A DNA stretch of 64,000 nucleotides, taken from positions 1,329,501-1,393,500 of the forward strand of contig JANHCV010000005.1 in the NCBI GenBank assembly GCA_025594325.1, written 5' to 3'. The number at the start of each line of letters is the position of its first letter. The first letter of the stretch is position 1. Both the position numbers and the translations under genes were made by a program. Positions 29,454 to 39,263 of this stretch are shown piece by piece. The DNA comes from Blastocladiella emersonii ATCC 22665. Taxonomy: Eukaryota; Blastocladiomycota; Blastocladiomycetes; Blastocladiales; Blastocladiaceae. A model generated the notes under the pieces. It saw nothing but the letters and a program-made list of their open reading frames with translations. It was not told the origin of the DNA and did not search any database.

Positions 29454-30286
29454 TCAAATGACGACGGCTTTATTCCGCACCGACAGGCACGACTGGACGG
29501 CGTTGGAGGGCAGCGCCTTGATGTGCTGGTACACCTCGGCGTTGTAGTAGTGCAGGCCGGTCGCCGGGTCCGTGTACGGCGCGGGCAGACCCGTGATGTC
29601 GCAGTACTTGCGCTGCACGCGCACCGACGGCGCCGCGCGGATCGTCGTCCCTACACGGTCGGTCGTTCGGCGTGTCAGCGAGAGGTGTGAGAGGGTTGGG
29701 TGGTAAGCGTACACAGCGGGTTGACGACCGGCGGCGGCGGCGACCTCGCGCGCTTGCCGCCCTTCCCCGTCGGTGGCGCCGGGGACTCGTCGACCTCCAT
29801 AGCCTCAACGACCCCATCGCGCGCGCGCTGCGCCTTACGCGCAGCCTCGGCGGCGGCCGTCGCGATCTGCGCCTGCGTCGCGACCATCTGCTTGAGCGTC
29901 TTGTACTTTTTCATCCGCGTCGCGAACCCGTGCACCTTGAACGGTTTCGGCGCCGACAGGACGTCGAGGAGCGGCGCGGCGGCCGTCGGCGACTCGGGCT
30001 CGGGCTCCGGCTCGACGTTGTCGGTGGGGAGCGGCAGCGCGGACGACCCCTCGCCGTCGGCGTCGGCGTCTTCTTCGCCCGCAAGCTCGTCGATCTCCTC
30101 CTCCTCGGCGACGGCTTCGGGCTCAGGGGCAGCAGCTGCTGCGCGCCGGGTGCTCGCGCGCCGTGGCCGAGCGGCGGGCGGGGCAGCGGGCGCGGCGGGG
30201 GTCGGGGCCTCGGCGCTCCGCTTGGGCGCGCGGCGCGTCGAGGCGCGGGAAGCGGCGGCAGAGGCGCCGGATTTCTGCTTTGCCAT
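29454..30286 (-). CDS. IES6: INO80 complex subunit C (Ies6-like), YL1 C-terminal domain
   Basis: Two exons (30286-29713, 29650-29454), 256 residues. The N-terminal half is disordered, basic (STRRAPKRS) then acidic (EEEEIDELAGEEDADADGEG). The conserved part is FKKYPKYKTLKQ-like (ATRMKKYKTLKQMVATQAQ). After splicing comes the YL1_C domain: WTTIRAAPSVRVQRKYCDIT, GLPAPYTDPATGLHYYNAEV, YQHIKALP. This domain defines INO80C/Ies6, the Arp5-associated subunit of the INO80 chromatin remodeller in the nucleus. Vps72/YL1 itself carries more N-terminal sequence, so Ies6 fits better. It shares a 161-bp divergent promoter with the phospholipase gene. Confidence 0.9.
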
Positions 30287-30354
30287 GAGTTTACGTGTGC
30301 GGGAGGGCGTCGCAATCGACGATGCGGGAGGAGAAGCGGGAAGGCGGGAAGTGC

Positions 30355-30366
30355 GTCAGCTGACGT
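30355..30366. promoter_or_regulatory. Palindromic E-box in divergent promoter
   Basis: CGTCAGCTGACG is a perfect 12-bp palindrome. It lies about 70 bp upstream of the INO80C start and 82-93 bp upstream of the phospholipase start. It contains the E-box CAGCTG in the TCAnnTGA form seen before other genes here. Confidence 0.4.
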
Positions 30367-30447
30367 GCTGCGCGAGGCGCGGCGCGTGGCGCGTTCCCTT
30401 GTCGTCGGCGCCGCCGTCGCCGATGGCCGCTCCCCCAACGACCAACG

Positions 30448-31732
30448 ATGAAGCGAATGAAATATCACACGCTGTTTCTCGGCATCGCCGCCGTGCTCTT
30501 ACTTGCCACCACCGCGGCGGCGGCAGCGAGCGAGCAGCACCCGCTCACCACCACCCCGTCGTCGCACGCGCCATGGACGCTCCCGTGGCTCTCGGACCTC
30601 GACTCGTTCCTGCGGTCGGTGTGGCGGAACGGGCGACACTGGGGTCTGGGCAACGCCACGTGCGCGCACCCGGTCCCTCCCTTCCCGTGCTCGGGGGACT
30701 ACGACGACGACGACGGGCTCGACTTTGACGTGCGCGACGCGGCGCACGTGCGCCCGCGCGACGTCGGGGTGGTCGGCGTGCTCGGCGACTCGATCTCGGC
30801 CGGGTTCGCCATGGTCTCGGGCGCCGCGCCGAAAACGCGCGTGCTCGAGTACCGCGGGAAAGTGTACAGCATCGGCGGGGATGCGGGCGAGGTCACGGTG
30901 CCGAACCTGCTGCGCGTCGTGGTGCCGGGGGATGGGGAGCGCAGGCTCGTGGGCGCGCCGAAACACGTCACGCTGCCGCTCGCCGCGGGAAAGGCGCTCG
31001 ACCGCGCCGTGTCGGGGGCCGTGGTGCAGGACCTGCCCAAGCAAGCGCGGTCGCTCGTCTCGCTCCTCTCCCTGCCGCCGTACGCGGCGCGCCGGAAGGA
31101 GTGGAAGCTCGTCACCGTGCTGATTGGCGCCAACAACATCTGCCGGTTCTGCGTGCCGGGGCAGGACCTGAACGCGACCCAGGTCGCGGACTACCTGCGC
31201 GATGCCCTGCTGACGCTGCGCGGCGCCGAGCGCCGGTGGCGCGTCAACCTCGTCGGGCTGTTCCGCGTCTCGGGCGTGTTCGACGCCGCGATGCCCGTCC
31301 CGTACTGCCGCACGGTGTTTGAGCGGTTCCACTTTTGCCCGTGTATCCACGACGCGGCGAATCGCAAGCGTACGTACTCCTCGTGTCTCACCTCGCCGCG
31401 CCTCAACTAACTCCCCCGAGATAGGCATGGACGAGCTCGTGGCCGTGTACAACTCGGCCTTCGCGTCCGTCGCCGCCGAGTTCTCGCGCGACCCGTACTT
31501 CCGCGTGGCCTACCAGCCGGGGCTCACGGGCGGCACCGACATCGTGCAGCAGTACGGCCAAGAGTACCTGTCCAAGCTCGACTGCTTCCACCCGAACCGG
31601 TGCGCCAACCAGGCCATGGCCGCGGCGCTGTGGAACAACATGCTCGAGCCCGCCGGCGCAAAGTCCGAGGGGATGGACCCGCACGCGGTCGTGTGGAAGT
31701 GTCCGTCGCGCGAGAACATGTATCTCCAGTGA
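30448..31732 (+). CDS. Secreted GDSL phospholipase B-like protein
   Basis: Two exons (30448-31369, 31425-31732), 409 residues. A signal peptide (LFLGIAAVLLLATTAAAAAS) ends near residue 28. The catalytic block I is GVVGVLGDSISAGFAM (nucleophile Ser). Block II is EYRGKVYSIGGDAGEVTVPN. Block III is VTVLIGANNIC (Gly and Asn of the oxyanion hole). Block V is LDCFHPN with the Asp-His pair, near residue 365. The order and spacing match the animal-type phospholipase B1/PLB1 GDSL family. It is expected to hydrolyse acyl esters of phospholipids outside the cell. Two Cys-rich stretches (CRFCVPG, HFCPCIHD) suggest disulfides. The intron is GTACG...ATAG and keeps frame. Confidence 0.88.
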
Positions 31733-31769
31733 AGAAGCTCTCCGTTGAGGGAGCAGTTGTATCGCTCAT

Positions 31770-32892
31770 TCAAAATTGGATCAAATCGTCTACCACCCGC
31801 GCCTCCACCCGCTTCGCCGTGCCGCCGTACTTACCCGCCACCGTGACCGCGGGCGTGAGCACCTTGTCGTGGAACTCGACGAGCTCCGTGACGTGGTGCA
31901 GCGCCGTCACGACGCCGCGTGTCGACCCTTTCGGCGCGCCCGCCGCCACGCGCGCGTACTCGTCGATGAGTTCGGAGTGCAGCGTGCGCGGGATCGACGA
32001 CAGCATCGCGAGCGTCGGCGCCGTCATGCGCGAGTCCCGGACGAGGGTCGGGACGATCTGCATCGAGTTGGTCGCCGCGTCGGTTTGGAACGCGATTAGG
32101 CGTTGGTTTTGGGTCTACCGTAAGAGGGTGAGTTAGGGGAGGGGCGGAGGGAGGGGAGGAGAGGAAGGCGTACGTGGTCTTGCTCGGCGTGGAACGCGGA
32201 CATGATCAGGCCAAAGAAGCGCGCGTCCATGAGCTGCTGCGTGCGCTGCGTCCCGACGTCTACCCGCAGAGGTCAGTCAGTTGCCTGCGGCGACGACGCG
32301 GATACCGCAAAAGTGCGTACCGACGTGCGACGGCTGCACCGTGATGTTCGGGTGGCTGTGGTACTACACGCACGCCCGCGTCTTTCGTCGCTCAGTTCTC
32401 GACCTATACAACAACGCAAAGCAAGCGTACCCAGCCGATGACGCGGATCGACCGGCCCGTCTCGGCCGACCACCGCTACACGCACACACCCTTGCGCGTC
32501 AGTCCCACCCAGCGGGCCATTCGTGCAGCCCGTACCTCGGCCTCGGCCGCCGCCTCGACCAGCTGCTCGGGCGCAAGCTCGACGCGGTCCGGCCGCTTAT
32601 CGAGCCGTCGTTGGACGATGAAGTGGGTGACTTCCGCGACACACTCGGCCTGCTGCCCTGCCGCCGCCGACCCCACTGAGCTCGCGAACCCGCCCGTGGG
32701 CGCGCCGCTGCCCAGCAACAACGGCGACACTGGCGACGCGGGCGGCAGCTCCTTCCAGTCGCCGAGGATCAGGCCCATGACCTCCTCGTGGGCCGTGGTC
32801 AGGACGTGCATCATGTACCCGTGCAGCGCGGCGCTCGGGACCACGACGAGGGCGACGCGGCTGCGCGGGGCGGGGGTGGAGGGCGAGTTCAT
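31770..32892 (-). CDS. BRCC36: BRCC36-like JAMM deubiquitinase
   Basis: Five exons: 32892-32536, 32475-32431 (45 bp), 32363-32321 (43 bp), 32259-32174, 32114-31770, giving 291 residues. The MPN+/JAMM site is spread over them. The general base Glu is in AHEEVMGLILGDW near residue 30. After splicing, IRVIGWYHSHPNITVQPSHV with the following Asp gives H-x-H-x(10)-D, the zinc ligands. RVELAPEQLVEAAAEAE and FFGLIMSAFHAEQD match BRCC36. The family cleaves Lys63-linked ubiquitin chains in BRISC/BRCA1-A complexes. It needs an Abraxas/Abro-type pseudo-DUB partner, which is not in this window. Ascomycete and basidiomycete yeasts mostly lack it. Confidence 0.88.
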
Positions 32893-33138
32893 TATCTCAG
32901 TTGCATAGAGTTTGGGGCTGGGTGTGGTACATGAAAGCGAGGGTGGGGAGCGGAAGCGACGACGCGAAACGCCACTTCTCGAGGTCAACCGACGCGCTGG
33001 CTCGCTGGTCGGCACTCGAGAGTCGGTGCGAGGAGGGGGTACAGGCAAACAACTAGTCCATTGAAGAAAGGAAGGGAAACAAAAAAACAAACGAAGGAGG
33101 AAAGACATAGAAAGAACAACAAAAGAGAGAGGAAACGA

Positions 33139-34803
33139 TCACCGCATGAGCGACACGGTAGCCATGAGTGGTGCGTGGTCGGACGGGTGCTCGTCGTTCG
33201 GGATCCCCGGCAGCACGTCGTCGTCGTTGGGCAGGGCGAGGATCTCCTCGACGCGCCACGCGAACGCGTGCAGGGGCATGGTCGGGTTCCAGCGCGGGTC
33301 GACGAGGTGGATGTAGTCGAGCGTCTCGACGAAATTGTGGATCATGGTGGTCCAGCGGGGCTCGAGCCAGCCGTCGTCGCGGCACCCGTGGTCGCGGTCG
33401 AGCACGCCGTAGTGGCCGTAGGCCGACGCGCACACGGGGAACCCGGCGAACATGGCGACGAGGTCGCGCGGCGACGGGTCGGGCCGGTTCGCGAACTCGG
33501 TCGAGCTGTCGAGGTTGTTCTCGTCGAACATGGACGCGTAGTCGCCGTGCTCGGGGATGTCGCCCAGGATCCGCTCGTGCAGGTGCGTGAGCGGGTGGTG
33601 CGTCAGCAGCGAGTACTCGGGGCGCGACGTGATGCCGTTGAAGTCGCCGAGGAACAGGACGGGCCGCTTGTCCGGGTTGAAGACGGCGAGCTCGCGCAGG
33701 ACGACCGCGAGCTGGCGCGCGCGGATGTACGACCCGCGCGGGATCCAGTACAGGTGGTGGTTCGAGACGACGATGCGCTCGCCCGTGGCGCGGTGCGCGA
33801 GCTCCACGAACAGGGCAATGTTGCCCGTGCCCGAGTGCAGCGTCGGCTTCATGGTCGACCCGGGCAGCACGTCGAGCGAGATGGTGATGTCGCGCACGTA
33901 GTCCCACTCGGCGCGCCGCCACGCCACCAGCAGGCCGTGCAGCGACTCGCCGCGCTCGCGGTCGCGCGACGTGTACTTGAACCCGTATCCGGCCTCGCCC
34001 AGCAGCGGGTCCCACAGCTCGGGCACCGAGTCCACCTCCTGCATCGCGAAAATGTCCGCGTCGAGCTCCACGAACCAGTCCTTGAGCAGCTTGCGCCGCG
34101 GGCCAATGTGCAGCGCGTCCTTGCTCGCCGCTGGGTACATTTTGCGCCGGATCAGACCCTGCGCCAGCACGTTCCACGACGCCACCTTGGTCTGCAGCAC
34201 GACCGCCGGCAGCGGGTCCGCGTCGGGCTCCAGCGACGCCGCTAGTTTGGGCGACGGGTACCCGCTGCTGCTCCCACCGCCGCCGGCGCTGCCCGGGTGG
34301 AAGCCCGCGGGGCCGGGACCAAACTGGTTCTGGGGAGGCGGCGGCATCGGGTACTGCGCGTGCGGGTTCGGGAACTGCTGCGGCGGCATCATGGGATGGC
34401 CGTGGCCGTGCGGGTTCGGGGCCGGGAACTGCGGCGGCGGCGGGAACTGCGCGCCCGGGTACCCCATGGGGAACGGCGGCGGCGGCGGCGGGCCCGGGTG
34501 GGCGTTGGCGAACCCGTTGGGCGGCGGCGGCGGGTACGCGTGCGGGTGATGGGGCGGCGGCGGCATGTAACCGTGACCATGCCCGTGTCCAGGGTACATT
34601 TGCATCGCGGGCGGCGGCGGCGTGGACACGAACGCGGACGGCGGCGGGGTCGCGGCGGTGGCGTTGCCGACGGGCGGCGAGAGCTCGGGCGGATAGTCGG
34701 CGAGCTCGCGGGCCTCCTGGGCGGCCACCTTGCCCGGGCCCGTCGACAGCAGCGGGTTCCGCAGGTGCGGCGGGACCGCCAGGTGTCTAAGCTTCGTGGC
34801 CAT
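33139..34803 (-). CDS. Ngl/Angel-type CCR4-related nuclease (EEP family)
   Basis: 554 residues, no intron. Residues 1-185 are Pro/Gly/His-rich low complexity with repeats like PPPPHHPHAYPPPP. The endonuclease/exonuclease/phosphatase domain starts near 195: KVASWNVLAQGLIRRKMYP, DIFAMQEVDSVPELWDPLL (catalytic Glu), VSNHHLYWIP, VLFLGDFNGITSRPEYSLL (Asp/Asn), then SDHAPLMATVSLM (terminal Asp-His). The insertion RRKMYP matches yeast Ngl2/Ngl3 and Angel. Family members remove poly(A) or trim 3' ends of RNA (Ngl2 matures 5.8S rRNA). There is no leucine-rich repeat, so it is not Ccr4 itself. It is divergent to methionine synthase reductase. Confidence 0.88.
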   Translation of the reverse strand: MATKLRHLAVPPHLRNPLLSTGPGKVAAQEARELADYPPELSPPVGNATAATPPPSAFVSTPPPPAMQMYPGHGHGHGYMPPPPHHPHAYPPPPPNGFANAHPGPPPPPPFPMGYPGAQFPPPPQFPAPNPHGHGHPMMPPQQFPNPHAQYPMPPPPQNQFGPGPAGFHPGSAGGGGSSSGYPSPKLAASLEPDADPLPAVVLQTKVASWNVLAQGLIRRKMYPAASKDALHIGPRRKLLKDWFVELDADIFAMQEVDSVPELWDPLLGEAGYGFKYTSRDRERGESLHGLLVAWRRAEWDYVRDITISLDVLPGSTMKPTLHSGTGNIALFVELAHRATGERIVVSNHHLYWIPRGSYIRARQLAVVLRELAVFNPDKRPVLFLGDFNGITSRPEYSLLTHHPLTHLHERILGDIPEHGDYASMFDENNLDSSTEFANRPDPSPRDLVAMFAGFPVCASAYGHYGVLDRDHGCRDDGWLEPRWTTMIHNFVETLDYIHLVDPRWNPTMPLHAFAWRVEEILALPNDDDVLPGIPNDEHPSDHAPLMATVSLMR

Positions 34804-35136
34804 GGCGCGGCGGCAGATCCATGGAGTGGTGGGCTGTGCAAGGGGAGCGGATCGGGCGTCGGGGCCCGGCGGAAGGGGTATGCGAGGAGTGGAGGGGGGC
34901 GGCCGGCGCAGCGCAGCGACCGCGACCGACCGCGAGGAGGAGGAGCGGAGAGAAGTCGAAGGGCGGTCGGAGCATCAGCTGAGCAACCTGCCACGCCTGT
35001 CGTTCTGAAATCGCCACGTCCGCGTCGCTCATCTCGATCCCTGCCGCCCATCTCCCCTCTCTCTCTCCCTCCTCATCGCTCAACACTAGACGAGCCACCG
35101 CACTCACTGCAACGCATCAACACCCCCCAAACCACC
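34804..35136. promoter_or_regulatory. Divergent promoter, nuclease and MTRR
   Basis: 333 bp separate two divergent starts. An E-box TCAGCTGA lies at about 34975-34982, near the middle. A CT-rich tract precedes the MTRR start. The MTRR frame is open far upstream, but this overlaps the nuclease gene in antisense and is not coding. Confidence 0.45.
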
Positions 35137-37380
35137 ATGGCGACGCCGACCCACTCGCGGCTGTACATCATGTACGGGTCGCAGACGGGCACGTCCGAGT
35201 CGATTGCGCAGGCGATCCAGGGCGAGGCCAAGGCGCGCGGGTTCGCCGCCGACGTCTACGTGCTCGACCACTACGACAAACCCAACTTCGCCAGGGGCGG
35301 CCTCTACGTGTTCGTGTCGTCGTCGACGGGCGACGGCGACCCGCCCGACAACGCCCTCAAGTGCTTCCGCATGCTGCGCAAGCTCAAGGGGCTCGGCACC
35401 CCCTTCAAGACCATGGAGATCGCCTGCCTCGGCCTCGGAGACACCAACTACTCCAACTTCTGCAAGTCGCCCAAGCGCCTGCGCAAGCAGCTGCTCGACC
35501 TCGGCGCCACCGAGTTCTACCCGCCCGCCCTCGCCGACGACGCCACCGGGCTCGAGGAGACGGTCGACCCCTGGATCGAGGGGCTCTGGCCCGTCCTCGA
35601 GACCAAGTGCCGCAAGACCCTGCCCGTCCAGAAGTTGTCGGACAAGGTCGCCGCCCTCTCGATTGACGACGTGAGCGCTCCCGCTGCACCTGCCGCTGCT
35701 GCTGCTGCGCCCGCCGTGCCCGAGGTGGCTCCCGCCGCTGCGGCTCCTCCCGCCCCCGCCACGGCACCCGCCCCCGCTACATCCGCGGCGCCCGCCCTCT
35801 ACTCGATCCCCGCGTGCAAGGACCATACGTTCGGCAAGCTGGCCATCGCAGACCTGCCCGACCTCGCCGCTATCGGCGCCCTGACCAACCTGCCCAAGCT
35901 CGCCGAGCCCGCCATCACCGTGACCTTCACGGGCGTGCGCAAGCCCGTGGACTCGGACGTGTCCGCCTTCCACCACCAGTTCGCCTCACCCATCACCAAG
36001 TCGTTCGAGCCGCCCTTCTCGGCGCACAAGCCCGTGCTCGCGACCGTGGCCAAGACGCGCGTCATCACGTCCCCCGGCGCCGTCAAGGACGTGGTCGAGA
36101 TGGAGTTCACGGTGCCCGAGGACAAGGCGTGGACGTGGCAGCCCGGCGACGCGTTCGGCGTGTGCGCGCCCAACGACCACGCTACGGCGCTCGCGCTCGC
36201 GCACCGCGTCGGCGGCCTCGAGTGGGTGGACGGGGTGTGGGAGTCCCCCGTGGTCCTGATCCACGGCATCAACGGCGACGACGACCTGCCCATGGCCCTG
36301 CGCGACCGCCCGCTGAGGGCCCGTCCCGCCGGCGCCCCCGACACGGCGCCCGGCGACGGCGCCGCCTCGCTCGCGCCCCGCGGCCACTACTACTCGGTGT
36401 ACGAGCTGTTCCGCTACGTCTTCGACCCCGTCGGCACCCCGAAAAAGGCCCTGCTGCGCGCGCTCGCCGAGGCGACCGACGACGACACCGAGCGCCGCCT
36501 GCTCCTGCTCCTGTGCAGCAAGCAGGGGACCGCCCTGTACCGCGCCCTCGCCGCCGCGCAGGCGCCGTCGCCCCTGCACGTCCTCGAGTCGGTTCCCTCG
36601 GCGCGCCCGCCGCTCGCCTCCCTCCTGTCGCACCTCGCCCCGCTCACCCCGCGGTACTACTCGCACGCCCAGACGCCCCTGCGCCCCGGCGTCCCCGCGG
36701 GCACGCTCGCGGCCATCTTCAACCGCGTCGAGTACACGGTCGGCGCCGAGCCCGCCCCGCGCCGTGGGCTCGCGTCGTCGTGGCTCGCGGGCCTGAAGCC
36801 GGGCGACGTCGTGCCCGTGTTCCCGCACCCGTCGGCGCACTTCCACCTCCCGCACGACGCGACGGTGCCGCTGCTCATGATCGGGCCGGGCACGGGCATC
36901 GCGCCGCTGCTCGGCATGGTCCGGCACCGCGCCGCGCAGCGCGCCATGGCCGGCGACCTCTCGGGGACCGCTCTTGCGCAGCCGTTCGGCGAGATCAGCC
37001 TGGTGCAGGGGTGCCGCGACCCGAAGCTCGACTGGCTCGCGGGCGACGAGCTGCAGGCGTTTGAGGGTGCGGGGACCCTCGCGCGGTACACGGTCGCCTT
37101 CTCGCGCGTCCGGCACCCGTCGGCCGAGCCCCGCGCCGACGGCGAAAAGTACTACGTCCAGGACGCGCTGCGCGAGCACGCCAAGACGCTCGTCGCGCCC
37201 GTTTTGGCCAGCGAGAACGGCAAGGTCCTCGTGTGCGGCGACGCCAAGGCCATGGCGCGCCAGGTCATGGACGCCGTCACAGACATCCTGGCCGAGACCC
37301 GCGGGATTGACCGTATGGAAGCGGTCAAGGAGGTCATGGAGCTCGTCAAGCGCGGGCGGTACCTCCAGGACCTGTGGTAG
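35137..37380 (+). CDS. MTRR: Methionine synthase reductase
   Basis: 747 residues, no intron. The FMN-binding flavodoxin domain (1-150) has IMYGSQTGTSESIAQAIQGE, VFVSSSTGDGDPPDNALKC, LGLGDTNYSNFC and ADDATGLEETVDPWIEGLWP; the last motif matches MTRR rather than cytochrome P450 reductase. An Ala/Pro linker (about 190-225) follows. The FAD domain contains VEMEFTVPEDKAWTWQPGDA, RYYSHAQTP and FNRVEYTV. The NADPH domain has IGPGTGIAPLLGMVRHR, QGCRDPKLDWLA, KVLVCGDAKAMARQVMDAV and the terminal RYLQDLW. The enzyme reactivates cob(II)alamin in MetH-type methionine synthase. Its presence implies B12 use, unusual for most fungi but known in early-diverging lineages. MetH is not in this window. Confidence 0.85.
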   Translation: MATPTHSRLYIMYGSQTGTSESIAQAIQGEAKARGFAADVYVLDHYDKPNFARGGLYVFVSSSTGDGDPPDNALKCFRMLRKLKGLGTPFKTMEIACLGLGDTNYSNFCKSPKRLRKQLLDLGATEFYPPALADDATGLEETVDPWIEGLWPVLETKCRKTLPVQKLSDKVAALSIDDVSAPAAPAAAAAAPAVPEVAPAAAAPPAPATAPAPATSAAPALYSIPACKDHTFGKLAIADLPDLAAIGALTNLPKLAEPAITVTFTGVRKPVDSDVSAFHHQFASPITKSFEPPFSAHKPVLATVAKTRVITSPGAVKDVVEMEFTVPEDKAWTWQPGDAFGVCAPNDHATALALAHRVGGLEWVDGVWESPVVLIHGINGDDDLPMALRDRPLRARPAGAPDTAPGDGAASLAPRGHYYSVYELFRYVFDPVGTPKKALLRALAEATDDDTERRLLLLLCSKQGTALYRALAAAQAPSPLHVLESVPSARPPLASLLSHLAPLTPRYYSHAQTPLRPGVPAGTLAAIFNRVEYTVGAEPAPRRGLASSWLAGLKPGDVVPVFPHPSAHFHLPHDATVPLLMIGPGTGIAPLLGMVRHRAAQRAMAGDLSGTALAQPFGEISLVQGCRDPKLDWLAGDELQAFEGAGTLARYTVAFSRVRHPSAEPRADGEKYYVQDALREHAKTLVAPVLASENGKVLVCGDAKAMARQVMDAVTDILAETRGIDRMEAVKEVMELVKRGRYLQDLW

Positions 37381-38446
37381 CGGAGCGGTGGGCATATGAA
37401 TACAAGACTCTAGCTGGTTCCACTCCACTTGCCTGTTGCGGGTGTGCGCGATGCCTCGCGTGGTCGCGGCTGGCCGAGACCCGCGCGTTGGGCGGCGGCG
37501 GCGCACAGGGCCGCAGGGAGTCGGCGACCGCGGGGCACCCGCACGATGAAGATGAACTACGCGTCGGGCGGTCGCCGCTGTGCGCCACGCGGGTGGCTGA
37601 GCTCCAGCGCGCGAGCGATGTGAAACTGAAACGCGCGTGCGTGCGCGTCGCGTCGCGTCGCGGACTGGTCGGCGACGCGTCACGCTTCCCACCCGGCTTC
37701 CCTCCCACACACGCCCACCCCCGCCACGCGGGAGCCTCGGCTGCCTCGCCGGCGGCGTTCGGCGCTCGATCACCGACCCAGCCCAACGCGCGGCGGCGGC
37801 GGGGCCACAGCTCGAGGGGCCCGCCGGCGCCCGCGCCCGCGCGCCCGCTCTCTCGAGCCCGATCGACGACACGATCACACGGCGGATCACAGCGTGTGGA
37901 TCCTCGTCCTCGCCGCCTCGAGCTCTCGCAACGCCACGTACGACGATCCGCGCGCGACCAGGCGCACGCATCTTCGACGCCGATACTGGGTACGTTCCGC
38001 GCTGTCGAAGGCGGCGCTTGTCCATGGTCCGCGCGCGGTTCGCGGTTCGCGCGGCTCGTGTGCGCCGCCGCCGCGGTGCTGTCCGCGGCCCGCGCGCTAC
38101 GCCGCGGTCGCACGCGGGCCACGGCGCGCGCGAGCATGGCGGTGAACCGTGAGCCGTGAGTCGGTTCCCTTCGCCCACCGACCGATCCCTGTGGCAGATG
38201 GATGAGAAATGGGCCGTCTGCGCGCCGCGCGCACGCGCGCCCGGTTTCCCATCCGTGTTGCTCGCCGCACTGCCTTCCTTCGCCGCGCCCTGCTTTGCTC
38301 GTTCGCTGACGCCCCGCGGCCACGCTCACTCATCCCACGCTCTCGGCGACAGCCATCGCCCCGATCCCTCTCGCTCCTCCCCTTCGCCCTCGACTGCCCG
38401 CATCGCCGACCGGCTCGGCGCTGGATCGGTCCTGCATCCCATCCCC
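37381..38446. other. Intergenic region upstream of the kinase
   Basis: About 1065 bp of very GC-rich DNA between the MTRR stop and the kinase ATG. Long open frames on both strands here reflect base composition and lack domains. The kinase frame is open from 38156 with no preferred upstream ATG, so some 5' coding sequence or an upstream exon cannot be excluded. Confidence 0.4.
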
Positions 38447-39231
38447 ATGTCGCCCTCGCCCTCGTCTACCGCTCCGCCATCCTCCCGCCCGGCCGTCGAC
38501 GTCGACGGCCCCCGCCAGCAGCCGCAGCTTCGACCCGACGCGCGCCCCTCGACCCCGACCTCGGACACCAACGACAGTAACGTCGATCGCGTGCCCTTCT
38601 TCGAGATCATGACCCCGCCCGCCGCGGCCAAGTCCAAGCTGTTCCCGCACCACCTGCACCTGCACCACTCGATCGTCGTCGACACGGCCTCGGCCGCCGC
38701 CGCTGCCTCCGCCAACCCCGAGTCGTCGCTGCCGTCGCCCGACTCGCCCGTCCATCACTCGATCAAGCTGCCCTTCTCGTCGAGCCGCAGCAGCACCAGC
38801 AGCGCGTCGTCGCTTTCGCCCGAGATCACGCGCGCCATCACTCCGCACATGCGCCCCGACGCGTCGTCGCCCGCGTCTGCATCCACGCCGTCGCCGCGCG
38901 GATCGCCGTGTTTCGCCGCCGACTCGCTCGGCACCGCGAGCCAGGCCGCGGACCCCGACCAGCCCGTGTGTCCCGGCATGCCGCCGCCGCCGCCCTCGTC
39001 GTCGTCGGGCAAGAAGTCGGACACGCGCTTGCCGCCGGGTGCGCCCGCCATGGGAACCGCGTGCCCGTCGCCCGCGCAGCAGCAACAGCAACAGCCGTCG
39101 CGCGCGACCGCGGCACCGAGCCCGCATCAAACGTTCCATCAGCAGGCGCCCCTCCCGCGCGACGTGCGCGCCGCACCCGTGCCCCCGCCGTCGCAGTTCC
39201 ACCACCACGCGCAGCAGCTACCGCCGCCGTC

Positions 39232-39263
<32 letters not shown>

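Noticed and set aside
34297-35136. In-frame 5' extension of the MTRR ORF
   Set aside because: It overlaps the nuclease gene in antisense and has Arg-rich composition. The flavodoxin domain starts properly at the ATG at 35137.
35986-38178. 730-residue minus-strand ORF
   Set aside because: Antisense shadow of the MTRR gene with Arg/Gly-rich sequence and no motif.
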